This document shows, one piece after another, positions 45,255 to 56,923 of a DNA stretch of 64,000 bases (position 1 is its first letter; each line of letters begins with the position of its first letter). The notes under the pieces were generated by a model that saw nothing but the letters and a program-made list of their open reading frames with translations, did no database searches and was not told where the DNA came from. Both the position numbers and the translations under genes were made by a program. The stretch is from Syncephalastrum monosporum B8922. Taxonomy: Eukaryota > Mucoromycota > Mucoromycetes > Mucorales > Syncephalastraceae. The DNA is taken from NCBI GenBank assembly GCA_000697355.1, contig JNEN01000922.1:237627-301626 (forward strand). The letters run 5' to 3'.

Positions 45255-46388
45255 ATGTTGCGCTCGACGACTCGCCTCCTCAGCCGCTCCCTGCTGCCCC
45301 AGGCCAGGCAGAACTATGCAACCAAGGCCTCCAACTATGTCAAGATTGTCGAGGTCGGCCCGCGCGACGGCCTGCAGAACGAAAAGCAGCTGATTCCTGC
45401 TGCTGTCAAGATCGAGCTTATTGAACGACTGGCGAATGCCGGTCTGCCCATCGTGGAATCCACCAGCTTCGTCAGCCCCAAGTGGGTCCCGCAGGTAGGA
45501 TACATGCCCGTCGAGCGCAGAGCACAAAGACACTCATAAAGCACAAGATGGGTGACAATCGCGAGGTCTTTATGGGGATCAAGCAAAAGCCGGGCGTGAG
45601 CTACCCTGTCCTGACCCCGAACGTGAAGGGCGTCGAGAGCGCAGTGGCTGCAGGCGCCAAGGAAGTGGCCATGTTTACCGCCGTGACCGAGACGTTCAAC
45701 AAGAAAAACACCAACTGCACCACCGCCGAGGCCGTCGAGCGTCTGCGCCAGGTTGCACGGGCTGCGCTCGACAAGAATCTCAAGGTGCGCGGCTACGTGT
45801 CCGTCGTGCTGGGCTGCCCTTACGAAGGTCCCGTCGACCCCGTCAAGGTCGCCGAGCTGGCCAAGGAGTGCTATGATGCGGGCTGCTACGAGATCAGCCT
45901 GGGCGATACCATTGGCATTGGCACCCCGGGCTCGATGGCCCGCATGCTTGATGAAGTGCTCAAGGTCGTCCCGGCTGAGATCGTCTCGGTGCACTGCCAC
46001 GATACGTATGGCCAGGCGCTGGCCAACATTCTCAAGGCGCTCGAGGTACAGCAATATACATAATATCCCGTTGGGTGGTTTCGGCAGATGACTCACATCC
46101 ATGTAGTATGGCATCCGTATCGTGGACAGTTCGGTTGCGGGTCTGGGCGGATGCCCCTATGCTCCTGGTGCCAAGGGCAACGTTGCGACCGAGGACGTGG
46201 TCTACATGCTCCACGGCATGGGCTTCGAGACAGGCACGGACATGGACAAGCTCCTCGAGACCGGCCAGTGGATCTCGGATATTCTGGGCCGCCCCACCAA
46301 CTCACGTGCCGCTTCTGCGCTTATGATCGCAAAGGAGCGCCAGAAACAACAACAACAACAACAACAGCAGCAGAAGGCTCATCTGTAG
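45255..46388 (+). CDS. hydroxymethylglutaryl-CoA lyase
   Basis: Mitochondrial enzyme cleaving HMG-CoA to acetyl-CoA and acetoacetate, the last step of leucine breakdown. Three exons (45255-45494, 45548-46045, 46107-46388) close to 339 aa. The first about 20 residues are an Arg/Ser/Leu-rich presequence. The TIM-barrel shows [13 protein letters not shown], the metal-binding [10 protein letters not shown], and the family signature around [12 protein letters not shown] with its catalytic Cys. The C-terminal eight or so residues after an acid/Lys helix are a poly-Gln stretch ending QKAHL, not the PTS1-type C-K-L that some relatives carry. Location is therefore probably mitochondrial only. Confidence 0.95.
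46343..46376 (+). repeat. CAA/CAG triplet repeat encoding poly-Gln
   Basis: About eleven CAA/CAG codons at the 3' end of the HMG-CoA lyase coding region. Repeat of this kind can change length easily. Confidence 0.85.
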
Positions 46389-46739
46389 AGAAATCTCCTT
46401 TCATTCATTACCCCAAGCGATGTGTAGATAATAATAAAAATAATTCCCCGCCCGTCAACTACCCCATTTCCACATGATATAGAAGCGTATCGCCAAACGA
46501 TATAAAGATCATGTACACAAATCAGATTACAAAGTAGCATTAGTTTGTATTAAAATGTTATATATCGTAGTGTAACAAAAAAAAAGAAATAAAACAGAAG
46601 AGAAGGGTAGCATGGTAAATAAAAATGCAACAGGACAGATTATGTGTGTGTGTAAATGTGTGAATGTGGTGTACAGGTAATGTAAAAGAAAAAAAAAAGC
46701 GAGTGGGGCAATAAGGATAGACCGATCGTCTCAGTGATT
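46389..46739. other. convergent 3' region of HMGCL and FA hydroxylase
   Basis: 3' ends of two converging genes, AT-rich with A runs and short TG repeats. No gene. Confidence 0.5.
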
Positions 46740-47112
46740 CTAATTCAGCTTTTGGTCGTACTCGAGGGTGGTGCCAAAGACATAGTCCCAGACCTTGGAA
46801 GTGATACCGTAACCTGACTCAAAGTTCTTGTAGTGATGGGCCATGTGGTACTTCTTCATCTCCTGGAAGTGGATCTTGAAGACACGGGCGTGGTGCAGGT
46901 AGTAATGGACGCAATCGTAGAGAACGTAGCCAAAGAAACCACCTGCGATGATGGCGTTGGACATGGCGGGTGGGAACAGAGCATGACCGAGGCGAGTCAG
47001 GGGGGAAGAAATGAACACGTTGAGCGCGGGCGGCATCACCAAGCGCAACCTATCAATCCAACGTCACCCCATTAGCATATATCCACGAGAAGGAAGAGAG
47101 AGAAGAGAGAGA

Positions 47113-47145
<33 letters not shown>

Positions 47146-47934
47146 GGAGAGAAAACGAGTTACGTACTTGTCCATAGGAAGGTAGTGATGAAACCCATGC
47201 AGGGTAAAGTGCAGCGTCAGCGCCAGCTGGTGGTCAGGCAGCCACTCGTCGACGTGGAAGAGGAAGCGATGCAGACCATACTCAAGCAAAGACCAGATGG
47301 AGATGCCAAGGCAGAAACAGAGGGCGGTCACCACCGGCATATGAGACGCAAGGGACTGCACAATATGGTAGCCGACGACAGGCAGCCAAAGCAAGGGCAC
47401 GACCCACCATGCCGTCTTGGAGAGCGGCTCCAGGAGCCAGTGGCCAAAGAAGATGGCCGGGTAAGGCAGGTAGCGCGGCTTGTGGACCTGCTCCAGATAG
47501 AATTCCTTGGTGAAGTCGCCAAAGAGCATCTGGGTGAAGAGCGGTTTGCGCAGATCCAAAAACTGATTCTTCTTTGCATCGAGGGCGAGATCGGTCAGGC
47601 TTGGATGGAAGTCCTCGCTCGTGCATCGGACTTCATCGTCGTTCTCGGATTGTCCTGCTAAATCTCCTGCTCCTGCGCCTTCTCCCTCTGAGAGCACGCC
47701 GATGCAGTACTCATCCAGGATCTCGTAAGCGGCGTCCGAGTGGTCGTGCTCAAGCACATCGGCCATGATTGCGGTAACATCTTTGCCGGCGTAGTCTAGG
47801 ATAAGGTCGTCGCCACCGGGATGGTCTTGGATGAACTCGGTGACATCGTACACCTTGCCTTTGTAAGTGACCCAGCACGACTTGCTTGATGTGTGCTTGG
47901 CCACCTGAGATTGGGTATAAGCCTTCACTGTCAT
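46740..47934 (-). CDS. SCS7: fatty acid 2-hydroxylase, Scs7/FA2H type
   Basis: ER enzyme that 2-hydroxylates very-long-chain fatty acids of ceramides and sphingolipids. Two exons (47168-47934, 46740-47049) close to 358 aa. An N-terminal cytochrome b5 domain carries the heme site HPGG at residues 38-41, with the second His in the EHDH stretch. After an acidic linker come at least four membrane helices and the di-iron histidine clusters: HRFLFH, HGFHH, HYYLHH and HMAHHY. The order and length match Scs7/FA2H. The long intron (47050-47167) contains a GA repeat. Confidence 0.95.
47086..47154. repeat. GA dinucleotide repeat in SCS7 intron
   Basis: Imperfect AG/GA tract within the single intron of the fatty acid hydroxylase gene. 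Purine-only on the + strand. Confidence 0.7.
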
Positions 47935-48227
47935 TCTGAATTAGGTTGTCTGGTAAGTGGAGGTGTACAAAGGAAACGAGGAACGGGAGAAATAGGTAAA
48001 ATGAAAAAAAGTAAGAAAAAAAAAGAGGGAGGGAGAGAGAAAGAGAACTGTTCTGTCGGGGTGAGTCGGTCGATGGGTGTCGTAAAATAAAGAGACAGAA
48101 AATGGAAAGTGCTGCCGAGAGGGCCGACGCCCGCTTTTCCTTGGCTTTTTTTTTCTTTTTTCCCTCTCGTTTCAATTCATCCGATCTCAGACCCTCACAC
48201 AAAAAATAGTCATAAAGTGGGTTTGGA

Positions 48228-49491
48228 TCAATCATGCCGCATCGATAGCTTGCTATTCAGTGCCGTTGCCAGGTTCTCAATGTCTGCGTCATCGGAATGC
48301 CCCAAGCTGTCCTCGTCGTAGTCGTCCTCGTCTTCCTCGTAGTCGTCCTGGATATAAGCTACTATGCGTGACATGCTCTTTTCCAGCCGCTGAGGCATGT
48401 CGGGCCCTAAATGCGCATATCCACGCATCAGCGTGAGCCGATCACTGTCAAATCATGGAAGCCACTGGTGGTGGGGGGGGGGGCGCGCGGGCAGGAGACC
48501 TGCAGTCAGCCCACAATTTTTTTTGTTTGCCTCTTACCGCAATCTTCCGCTCGCGTAATGTCATACGCGAGCAAGGCCCACAATAAATGCATCACGTTTT
48601 TCGCCACGCCGCGGTTAAATCCCATGCCGATGCCGACTCCGCGTCCTTCTTCTTCCAGTCGCTCTGCGCCCCAGGCGACCAGGCGCTGGGCATCCTGCGC
48701 TTTGATGTAGTCGTCCACAGAGCCACTCTGGCTGCGTAGCACCGCGCTAATGTAGACAATAAGACGTGTGAGGAGTTCGAGGCTGGTGAGCAGCAGCTCG
48801 GCATGCAGTGTGTTGCAGATGATGGCTGCATATTGGCAGACCACGCTGGGTGCCATCGGGACAGGCTCGAGGAACTGCGTGAGGTGCGAGTGCTCTACGA
48901 CCGTTTGCCCATCGATGGAATGGGCGAGGCATGTGTTGAGGAGTCTAGTTCATGCATATCCATTGCATGGTCTGGTCAGTCCCCGCATCCTTTGATCCCC
49001 ACTCCACTCTTTTTTTTTTTCTTTTCTTCTCTTCTCTTTTCTCTTACCGTGTCGTTTCGAGCAGCACACGCGCGTCGTTTTCGTTCCACAAGATGGACCG
49101 ACACAGATAAAACGTGTCCATATCGTCCATCAACACCTGTCCGATGTCTTGCCAGTGGCATGCCAGGTTAGCGAGCGTGCCCAGTGCGAGTTCGCGCGTG
49201 CGTGGCCTTCGCGTGCTTGTCACGATCTACAAAGAGGTTGAGATTGAGAAGCCGGATTCTTCGTGTGAGCTCTACCTTGAACAAAAGGCGGTGCAGATCG
49301 GTGGTTGATTCGGCTGTCGTTGCGTATTCTCGCACCGTGCAAACGTCCCATGCCGCGCATAAGGCGCGCTCAAAAGGCGAATCGTCGCGGGGATCGGCGG
49401 TGATGGGCACTGTATCGATCGTGTTTTGCAGAACACCGTCCAGCAGTTTCTGCAGAATGGGTAGCACGACGCCACAGTCAACCTCAGTCAT
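48228..49491 (-). CDS. SAAL1-like armadillo-type protein
   Basis: Four exons close to 326 aa: 49276-49491, 49048-49226, 48538-48944 and 48228-48406. The protein is all-helical, with repeats resembling serum-amyloid-A-like 1 (SAAL1). One example is REL|ALGTLANLACHWQDIG, which parallels the LGNMAC block; another is ILWNENDARVLLETTRLL. The C-terminal 60 residues are highly acidic (DYEEDEDDYDEDS), a known end of SAAL1-type proteins. The cellular role of SAAL1 relatives in fungi is not known to me. The assignment is by pattern and layout. Confidence 0.65.
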
Positions 49492-50500
49492 AGTATGTAA
49501 CTCGACTTTTCTTTCTTAGATAATGTACAGGATAGAGTGTATAGGGGAAGGAAAAAATAGAACACTACAACATACGCCCGGAATCCTAAAATTCCCAGAT
49601 CAAGTCGATCCCATCCAGAAAAATGTTATTTGGCAGACCATCCGAAGGACCTTCCAACCACCCGGTAGATATGCCATCCACATTGCGTCTATTTTCGTAG
49701 TGCAAAGAAGTCAAGTAATACATTGCTTACCAGAGACAACATGACATCGCAGTCAGCACACACGAGGCTGCCGAAGGACATCCGGTTGGTCCGCGTTAGA
49801 CCTTAGAAAACCATGGTACCCTTCGTAGGTATCGGCGGCGGCTGCTTTTCCAGCGACAAATCAAGAGGCGGTGGATCTCTGCATCCTGTCTTTCACGAAT
49901 GTTATAGCCGCATGTCTAATCTCCTTCTGGAAAGGTATTGCCTTTTATACACGGACAATACCGTAGTGTACATCTTTGAATAGGGTCGCGCATCGGCGTT
50001 GAGTTGGCCCAGCTGCTTCATGTGAACGACTCGAATTGCTTTGGGTGACATTGGTGAATTATTTTTCTTATAGACAAAATACTCTAATTGGCCATTACGC
50101 TTTCACTTAGTATCGTTGGCAGCCCTATCCACGGCGTCGGTAGCTTCGAACCTCACTATCGACCGTTCCAAAAGTTTCATGAGTAATTATTTTTCGGGCG
50201 GTAGTAACCGGTATTCAATCCTCTTTAGTAGCAGTAGTAGCAGTAGTAGCAAAAGGGCGATGAGCCTTAGGTGGATCATGTGCCATAGACTAAGTTACAC
50301 GATGGTAGAGTGCAAGACGAAGTTGTTTGACGGATCAAATAGCTGCGTAGATATGCTTTATGCTTTTACTATTTTCCTTTTACAGTCATTTGATTGGCTG
50401 CCAACGTCGAAAAATGAAAAAAAAAGAGCGCGGCCGAAATTGAAAGCGCAAGTTGCGAGACAACGCGAGTCTGCTTCTTTACCTTTCCCTGCTGCATACA
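49492..50500. other. divergent intergenic region, SAAL1-like / SGT2
   Basis: About 1 kb, head-to-head upstream DNA. A short AGT/AGC-repeat lies near 50227-50251. No gene is supported in either direction. Confidence 0.5.
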
Positions 50501-52030
50501 ATGGCCACCGAAAACAAGAAGGCACTGGTATTCTCTATTATTGAGTTTCTTCAAAAGTCCTGCGAAGATGGCACCATCAAGCCCGATGACACGGAAGGCA
50601 TCGAGGGTATGACCAGAAGACGGGATGGGTCTACCATTTCTTTTGTTAATCCCTTCATGTTGTCTTGCTATCAGTGGCAATGCAGTGCATTGGCGAGGCC
50701 TTTGGCGTGGACCCTACCGATGCTGCCCAGCAGGCTCAGTACAGCACCAAGCCTGCCAGCCTGACGAGTATTTTTGATGTGTACCTGAAGACCAAATCGA
50801 AGCAAGCCAAGGTAAACCTGGAAGAATCTTCTGGAAATGTCAGCCGGCCTCATTCTTATGTTTCAACAAGCCTTCGAATGCTGGTGCGTCTTCTACCGCT
50901 GCTGCCCCTGCCGCTGCCCCTGCCGCTTCTACTGCTCAACGTAAGTCGGATGTGAAGGTCCCAAAAAAAAAAAAAGCGATAGATCAGAGTACTGATGCCC
51001 GTGTTTCGTTCAGCTGTAAGGACAACCTTGCCGAATGGGAGAATAACAGAAACAGTTGACGCTGCATACAGGTTTCCGACGAAGACAAGCAGAAAGCCGA
51101 AGAACTCAAGGCTGCTGGCAACCGTAAAGTCTCTGAGCGTAATTATCCCGAGGCAATCAAGCTGTACACCGAGGCCATTGCCCTGAACGGCACCCAGGCT
51201 GTCTACTATGCCAACCGGTAAAAGACCTCGGTTTCATGAACTCAGCCCTATGATCAACGTATACTTACTAAATTGGTCTTTCAGTGCTGCTGCCTACAGC
51301 CAGCAAGGCGATCATGAAAAGGCTGTCAGCGATGCCAAGCGAGCCGTCGAGATCGATCCTAACTACAGCAAAGGTTTCAGCCGCATGGGGTAAGTCAAAA
51401 GTGCAGGAAACAAAGTAGGCTCCCGAGCGCTTATTGGGGTTCTTCCATCAGCCACGCCTTGTTCTGCCAGGCCAAGTACCAGGAGGCCATTGAAGCCTAC
51501 GAGAAGGGCCTGACCCTGGATCCTGAGAATGCCACCATGAAGCAGTCGCTCGCGACGGCCAAGAGCAAGCTCGGTAGCGTGTCAGCCTCCGGCTCACCTT
51601 CGGCTGGTGAGCGTGGCATGCCTGGTGCTGGTGCGGGCGGTGGCGGTATGCCTGACCTGAGTGCCCTCCTCAACAACCCGCAGTTGATGAGCATGGCACA
51701 GCAGATGATGCAGTCCGGAGCTCTGGATCAGTTTATGAATAACCCCAACATGGCTCGCATGTAAGTGATATCTTTCCCATGGCCTGACGTTGCATGAACT
51801 AACGCACTCCAAAACCATAGGGCACAGCAAATGATGGGCAACGGCGGCGGTGCTGGTGGCCTCGCCGAGATGATGCAGAACCCGGAGATGATGGAAATGT
51901 AAGTGATTTGGGATACACTCGTTCCACGGCGTTGCTCAACTCGCGCGTTCATTTTAGGGCTCGCCAATTCATGGGTGGCGGAGGAGGCGCCGCTGGCAAC
52001 AATAACGGCGGCAACAATGGCAACAACTAG
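50501..52030 (+). CDS. SGT2: SGT2-type small glutamine-rich TPR co-chaperone
   Basis: Cytosolic co-chaperone that hands tail-anchored membrane proteins to the GET pathway. Exons: 50501-50606, 50675-50811, 50871-50940 (+ a junction of unsure form), 51072-51217, 51285-51389, 51452-51760, 51821-51898 and 51958-52030; about 341 aa. The N-terminal dimerisation domain (residues about 1-80) has the Sgt2 pattern ENKKALVFSIIEFL and AFGVDPTD. A Ala/Pro linker follows. Three TPRs are clear (AAGNRKVSERNYPEAI..., AAAYSQQGDHEKAVSDAKRA..., HALFCQAKYQEAIEAYEKGL...). The C-terminus is Met/Gln/Gly-rich (PQLMSMAQQMM, NPEMMEMA) for client binding. The exon after 50940 is unresolved. Confidence 0.9.
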
Positions 52031-52785
52031 TCCTTATTGGATCACTTTTTTTTTTTATCTTCCTTCATTAAAACAAGCGAGTTCATATATAAAGGCTATT
52101 ATCCATGACATTGGTATTCGACCCATATTGAGGAATACACACAGCCGGCGTTTTGTTCCAGTTCACACGACAAGAACGTATTATAGCATTCATGTGGAAG
52201 AGCAGAGAAAGTCAAGAGAAAGTCAAGAGTTTCTTGACTTTGATAGCGAATAAGAAACGTGTTTGTCATGAAGGAGGTCACAGTTCACATCCAATTAACC
52301 TTATATGCTTATGTGCCTATCAGCTTCGGTGGTCTGTAAGGAGTTAAGTGTCTTGAACTATGGCGGAGCCCGACGATGAACAAAACAGAGGGCCTTTAAC
52401 GCCATTCCTATTGATGCCAAGCGGGGGTGTCTTCGCAGCCGTATGATGTATAATATACCAATGTTTATAGAATGGACGAAAGGCAGGAGCGTCTTTTGTA
52501 TTTCCCTGGCTGAGCGTTTCGCCGGCTGGCCCAGAATCGCATAGAATGAGACGCCCAGCCGCAAATCTGGGTGAAACAGTCCAAGCGCAGTAGATCGAAA
52601 AGGCGAAGTTTGGCGCACTTAACGTGTAGTGTAACCATGAGCCGTTTTCACATGTATATGTGCGCCTTTCCTCCCCGCCCTTCAGTCATCCTTGTGCCTC
52701 CTTCCTCAAAAGCCAGTCTTTTCTCCTTCTGTTCCTTCCTTCTTTCTCCTGCTTGATCTCGACGATCCTTTGACGCGAATGTACC
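52031..52785. other. intergenic, SGT2 to bHLH gene
   Basis: Spacer of about 0.75 kb in tandem orientation. It holds the SGT2 3' UTR and the bHLH promoter. No gene. Confidence 0.5.
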
Positions 52786-53988
52786 ATGTCGGGCGATCCT
52801 AGCCACAGTAACCAAGGTACCCTGCCAGTCTCGAATCTTCCCTACACGATCGACTTTTTGTTCAGTCTTTTATTTGCTTGACTGCTATGACAGATAATAT
52901 ATGGCTATTACCTAATCATTCCAATATTTGCATACAGACGGGCATCATTCGATACACATTTCAGATACCCTCTTTTCCCCAGCCGAGCAGAGTCAGCTCC
53001 AGTCGTTCCTCGATGGGTTAGACAAGCAGGACGGGATGGCTATGTCTTCGTCGTCGAGGCCGCCGTCGTCGCCACGCACTCGAACACAGTGTATGTGATT
53101 TTAAAGTTATTTTTCATTCCTTGTGCGGAAAGATTTACGTGACAAATCGCGAAACAGCCCTTCCCAGTCTAACCCAAGCACACTACTAATGCGTATCCCT
53201 CCTGTCTATTATAGCATCGCCAACGCCTGTTCTATTGTCCTCGCCCTACTCACGCAACGAGACCTTTGCTTCAGGGGTCAACCCTTTACCCGTTCTTGAT
53301 AAACCGTCGCCTTCCCTCTCTTCTTCCACCTCCTCCCAACGCCGCTACTCTGACAACGCGACCAAACGCGAGGGCAAACGTGTTAAACGCCACCACCCTT
53401 ATTCACCCTTATCCCATGTCCCGTCTTCTGCGGACTCGCCATCCAAATCAGACGCCGACGAAGAAGACTATGAGGATGCTTCGCGCGAATCACCCACGCC
53501 AAACCTACCCAACAGCAGCAGCAGCCACAGCAGCAGCAGTAAAACAGGACGAGGCCGCAAGCCGCCTCATGAACTCTTGACGGATGCTCAAAAGAAAGCC
53601 AACCATATTGCGTCTGAGCAGAAACGACGAGCCAACATACGTATTGGGTTTGACCAACTGGTGGATATTGTTCCGACACTCAGCCATTGCCACCGCAGCG
53701 AGTCGTTGATCCTCCAAAAATGTACATACACCCACGTGTCCTGAACGCAAAGCTCATCGTAAACATTTTGTGTAATAGCGGCCGACTATATCCGCCAGCT
53801 CGTAGACACTAAAAATCTCCTCAGGGAGCGCGTACGGGAGCTACAGACTGTCCTAGGGGACGTGTAAGTATACCCACTCACTCTCATCCGTTGATTTGGG
53901 TCTAAGCGCGCTCATTTCATTCTTCTATATCCGATACTCTAGCCCGGACGAAGACAGCTCAGAGGGCGAGATGGACTACTCCTTCTGA
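52786..53988 (+). CDS. bHLH transcription factor
   Basis: Five exons close to 273 aa: 52786-52816, 52938-53090, 53215-53721, 53779-53863 and 53943-53988. The first about 165 residues are disordered and Ser/Pro/Arg-rich with phosphorylation-like SP/TP sites. The bHLH begins near ANHIASEQKRRANIRIGFDQL, continues DIVPTL, and its second helix runs SADYIRQLVDTKNLL across an exon junction. The basic region with H-x-x-x-E-x-x-R favours E-box binding. The layout resembles Ino4/MLX-like fungal regulators, but target genes are unknown. The C-terminus is short and acidic (EDSSEGEMDYSF). Confidence 0.88.
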
Positions 53989-54158
53989 AGCCTGTTTTAC
54001 GCACACTCTCTGCTGGACCTTTTCTTCCTGTTATTTTCGTTGTTTGTATGTCTCACCTTTTCTTTTCTCTGTACAATACTTTCTCCTTTTTATTGTATTT
54101 TCTTTTTATTTGCTTTACTATAGAGTATATGTTATCAGTTAATGCACAAATATATATA

Positions 54159-55311
54159 TTACTGGTGGTCATGAATAGGCTTGGTCTCAAATTTGTCGAG
54201 ACCAGCGCGCTGAGCCATGGCTTGCACGTTAGCATAAGGCTTCTTCAAGGAGGCCGGCAGGTTATCCTGGAACTCCTTCGAGTTCATCCAGTCAAGGCCA
54301 TGCTGGAAGATGGTGGCTGCGCGATGGTGGCCGCCTTCGATAGTGCCCATCGAAGCGTGAAGGGTGGCGCGCTTATTAGCGCAGAAGTAAGCAGCACGGT
54401 GGAGGATGTTGTTGTCATAAAAGACGGTCTGGCCAGGCTTGAGGTTGACCTGGAGCTGACCAGGCATGTTGTGGCTCTTGGGATCATTGATGGTGATGTC
54501 CCGCTCCTCCGGGGTACGCACACGACGGTGGGAGTTGGGGACAACAAAGAGGCATGCATCATCATACAAAGCCCTATACATATCGACGTAGGCATCGGCA
54601 GGCGGACATGGTTAGGCTTGTCTGTGCTAAATTTTTAACTCACAACTCACGTGTTCCACTGAGTGCCGTAGTGGGGGATCTTGAGCTTCTCCTCCTCCTG
54701 GTCCGCGGGAGTTTCGGCAGGAACAGCATCACGGTGCCAGGTCAGGTCGAAATCACTATCCTGAGGGTTAATGAGCAAATTGAAAAGTTCTGTAAAAGGA
54801 ATGAGTAAAGTAGTGACTTTTTCCACGTTGGGGGGCAACATTACCGAGCTGGAGATCCTCAGGTTTCGTGTGCAAGAGCTGGCAGACAGCAGACAGCAGA
54901 GCCTCGGAGCCGTACCACTCCAGGAAGACAGGCTCGTGTAAATCAGGGTGAGTAAGGTGCTGCACGCCCCAGACCTATATGTACAGACATGCGTTTACAT
55001 AATCAGAATCATCTCGTACTGCTAGCAAAGAAAGAGCACACTCACGTCAGTACCCTCAGTCCACGGGGGAAACTGAGTGCCCACCAAGCGACTGCAAGGT
55101 TACATTTGAATTTAGTTATAGAGCAGCGCAAGTTGGATCAAGGATTGCCTTACCGGTACTTCCAGTCGCCCTTGCGTGCACGATCGACGACACGATCACA
55201 GGCCTCCTTGAGCCGACCAAACATCTCCTCAGGGATCAGGTTGTCGACAATAACATAGCCGTCGCGCTTGAGGGCTTCATCAATGGGTACGTTGTTGATA
55301 TCGGTAAGCAT
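54159..55311 (-). CDS. phytanoyl-CoA dioxygenase (PhyH) family protein
   Basis: 2-oxoglutarate/Fe(II)-dependent oxygenase. Five exons close to 295 aa: 55154-55311, 55046-55091, 54845-54974, 54651-54789 and 54159-54573. The iron triad fits H130-x-D132 (WHRDA) and H216 (ILHRAAY), with an Arg in the following strand for 2-oxoglutarate. The start MLTDINNVPIDEALKRDGYVIVDNLI shows the family N-terminal pattern. The protein is somewhat shorter than human PHYH and has no PTS2 signal, so a peroxisomal site is not supported. Substrate unknown; fungal relatives act on lipids or secondary metabolites. Confidence 0.85.
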
Positions 55312-56923
55312 GTTTAGTAATGTAATGAAGAAAAGAAGAGAAAAAAGGGTCCCGAGCTAGGTCCCTTTCCATCTTTTTGCAGGGCCCTTATCACTCCGAC
55401 ATTGTCAAAGTCCCTTTTTCTCACGCAGTGTTATGTAAGCTCACCCAGACCCGCGTCTTCTTACATACACATGGCTTGGTCTATGATACGCTTACTTTAG
55501 TAATATTAGGTATAGCTCACTCAGCATGACCTTTCTCAGCAGCCAAAGACCCCAGACAAAAAATTACAAGTGCGCGCATATCAGCTGTCTTTACCCCGCC
55601 CGAGAACAAAAAGGTGGGGACCCCGGAAAAAGAATTGTCCACAAAAGTATGTGGAGTGCATCGCCATATTTGCATAAGAAGCATGAACATCCTAGCACTA
55701 TGTCTCTTCTTCCTCAAAGTCTTACCGTCATGTACATGCAGAGCGAGATTTTAGGAGGCAAAGCAACGATAGAGACGGATGAGTTTGGCTGGTTGGTTAG
55801 ATCGAATAGGGCGAAGCGGCCAGGCGTTCCACTGAAAACACTCCGATGGCAAAAACGCTGGAAACCGGGTCACGAATAATGTCTTTACGCTCAAGAAGCG
55901 GGGGGAGAAGTTCCTCATTATAACACTGCGGTGAGGCGAGCACTAGCACGCCTTATCTATTCACAGCATAAGTTTATGTCTCGCCCTTCTCACGTCAGCT
56001 TGTACTATTCAGGGCGTGCGTTGTGCTATATACCACTTCCATTGGTGAATTTCATTGCAAGCTATCCGACTTTTCCGGCTTTCCATTCCCGCTTTCCCTT
56101 CCGTTCCCCGAGATCGCGGGGCAAGCTTGCAGCTCCGCAGGGTCGTTTTGACAGCGGAAGACGTGATGTCAGTCTTTTTTTTTTTTTCTGGAAATACCCA
56201 GGTCACGAAATTTTCGTTGAAACAATCGATCCACCTACACCAGTACTGTATGTACAGGGCACTCTTTCCGTCTAGTTATGTCACGTTGCACGCCAAAGGG
56301 GGCAAAAGTATAGCATGTCAGCAAACATCTCGGATATGATCAAGCGGCAAGATACGGAAGCATATGCAATTGTTTAGGTAAGCTCCTGCCTGAGTTTATT
56401 TTCCATGCGCGTCAAACACTTCTCTTTTGGCCGATATAAATTACAAAAATAGAGGACGCAAAGCGAAAATGGCGTGACATATGCCAGTGCACTATTATTC
56501 CTAGTGTCACAGAATAAGGATTGGATCATTGGCGCAGCGCCACTACGCAGCAACGCCGAGTGCAAAAAAACCATTATTTTGTATCCTAAGTTTTCGCTTG
56601 GAACAAATCTCAAATTATTCTCTGTTCTGTATTCAAAAAGTCCGGTTACATGTTGCGAAGCACCTCTTTTGGACTGTAAATAAGCCTGAAGCACGATCTC
56701 TCCATAGTGTATACCGAGGTACACCTCCAAACGCATCGAAGAAAATAACTTTTAGACTGTTCTAGAAACGTTTAAATCGATAGTCATTGTCAAATGTATT
56801 CTGCGCACCACAGTTCCTTCGCTTTGTGCAGCCATGAGTGATGGCCTAACGTACACATGCCTATTTTTTAATCCCATTATCAGGATCCGTATGCATGCCC
56901 GAGAAATGAGATGCTAGGACACT
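55312..56923. other. intergenic region of 1.6 kb
   Basis: Between two leftward genes. It contains short A/T runs and a T homopolymer at about 56174-56187. Frames of up to about 120 codons occur on both strands, but they lack domains and consistent splicing. No gene accepted. Confidence 0.5.

Noticed and set aside
47011..47661. 216-codon + strand frame over the fatty acid hydroxylase
   Set aside because: Antisense shadow; the minus strand carries all the histidine motifs and the cytochrome b5 domain.
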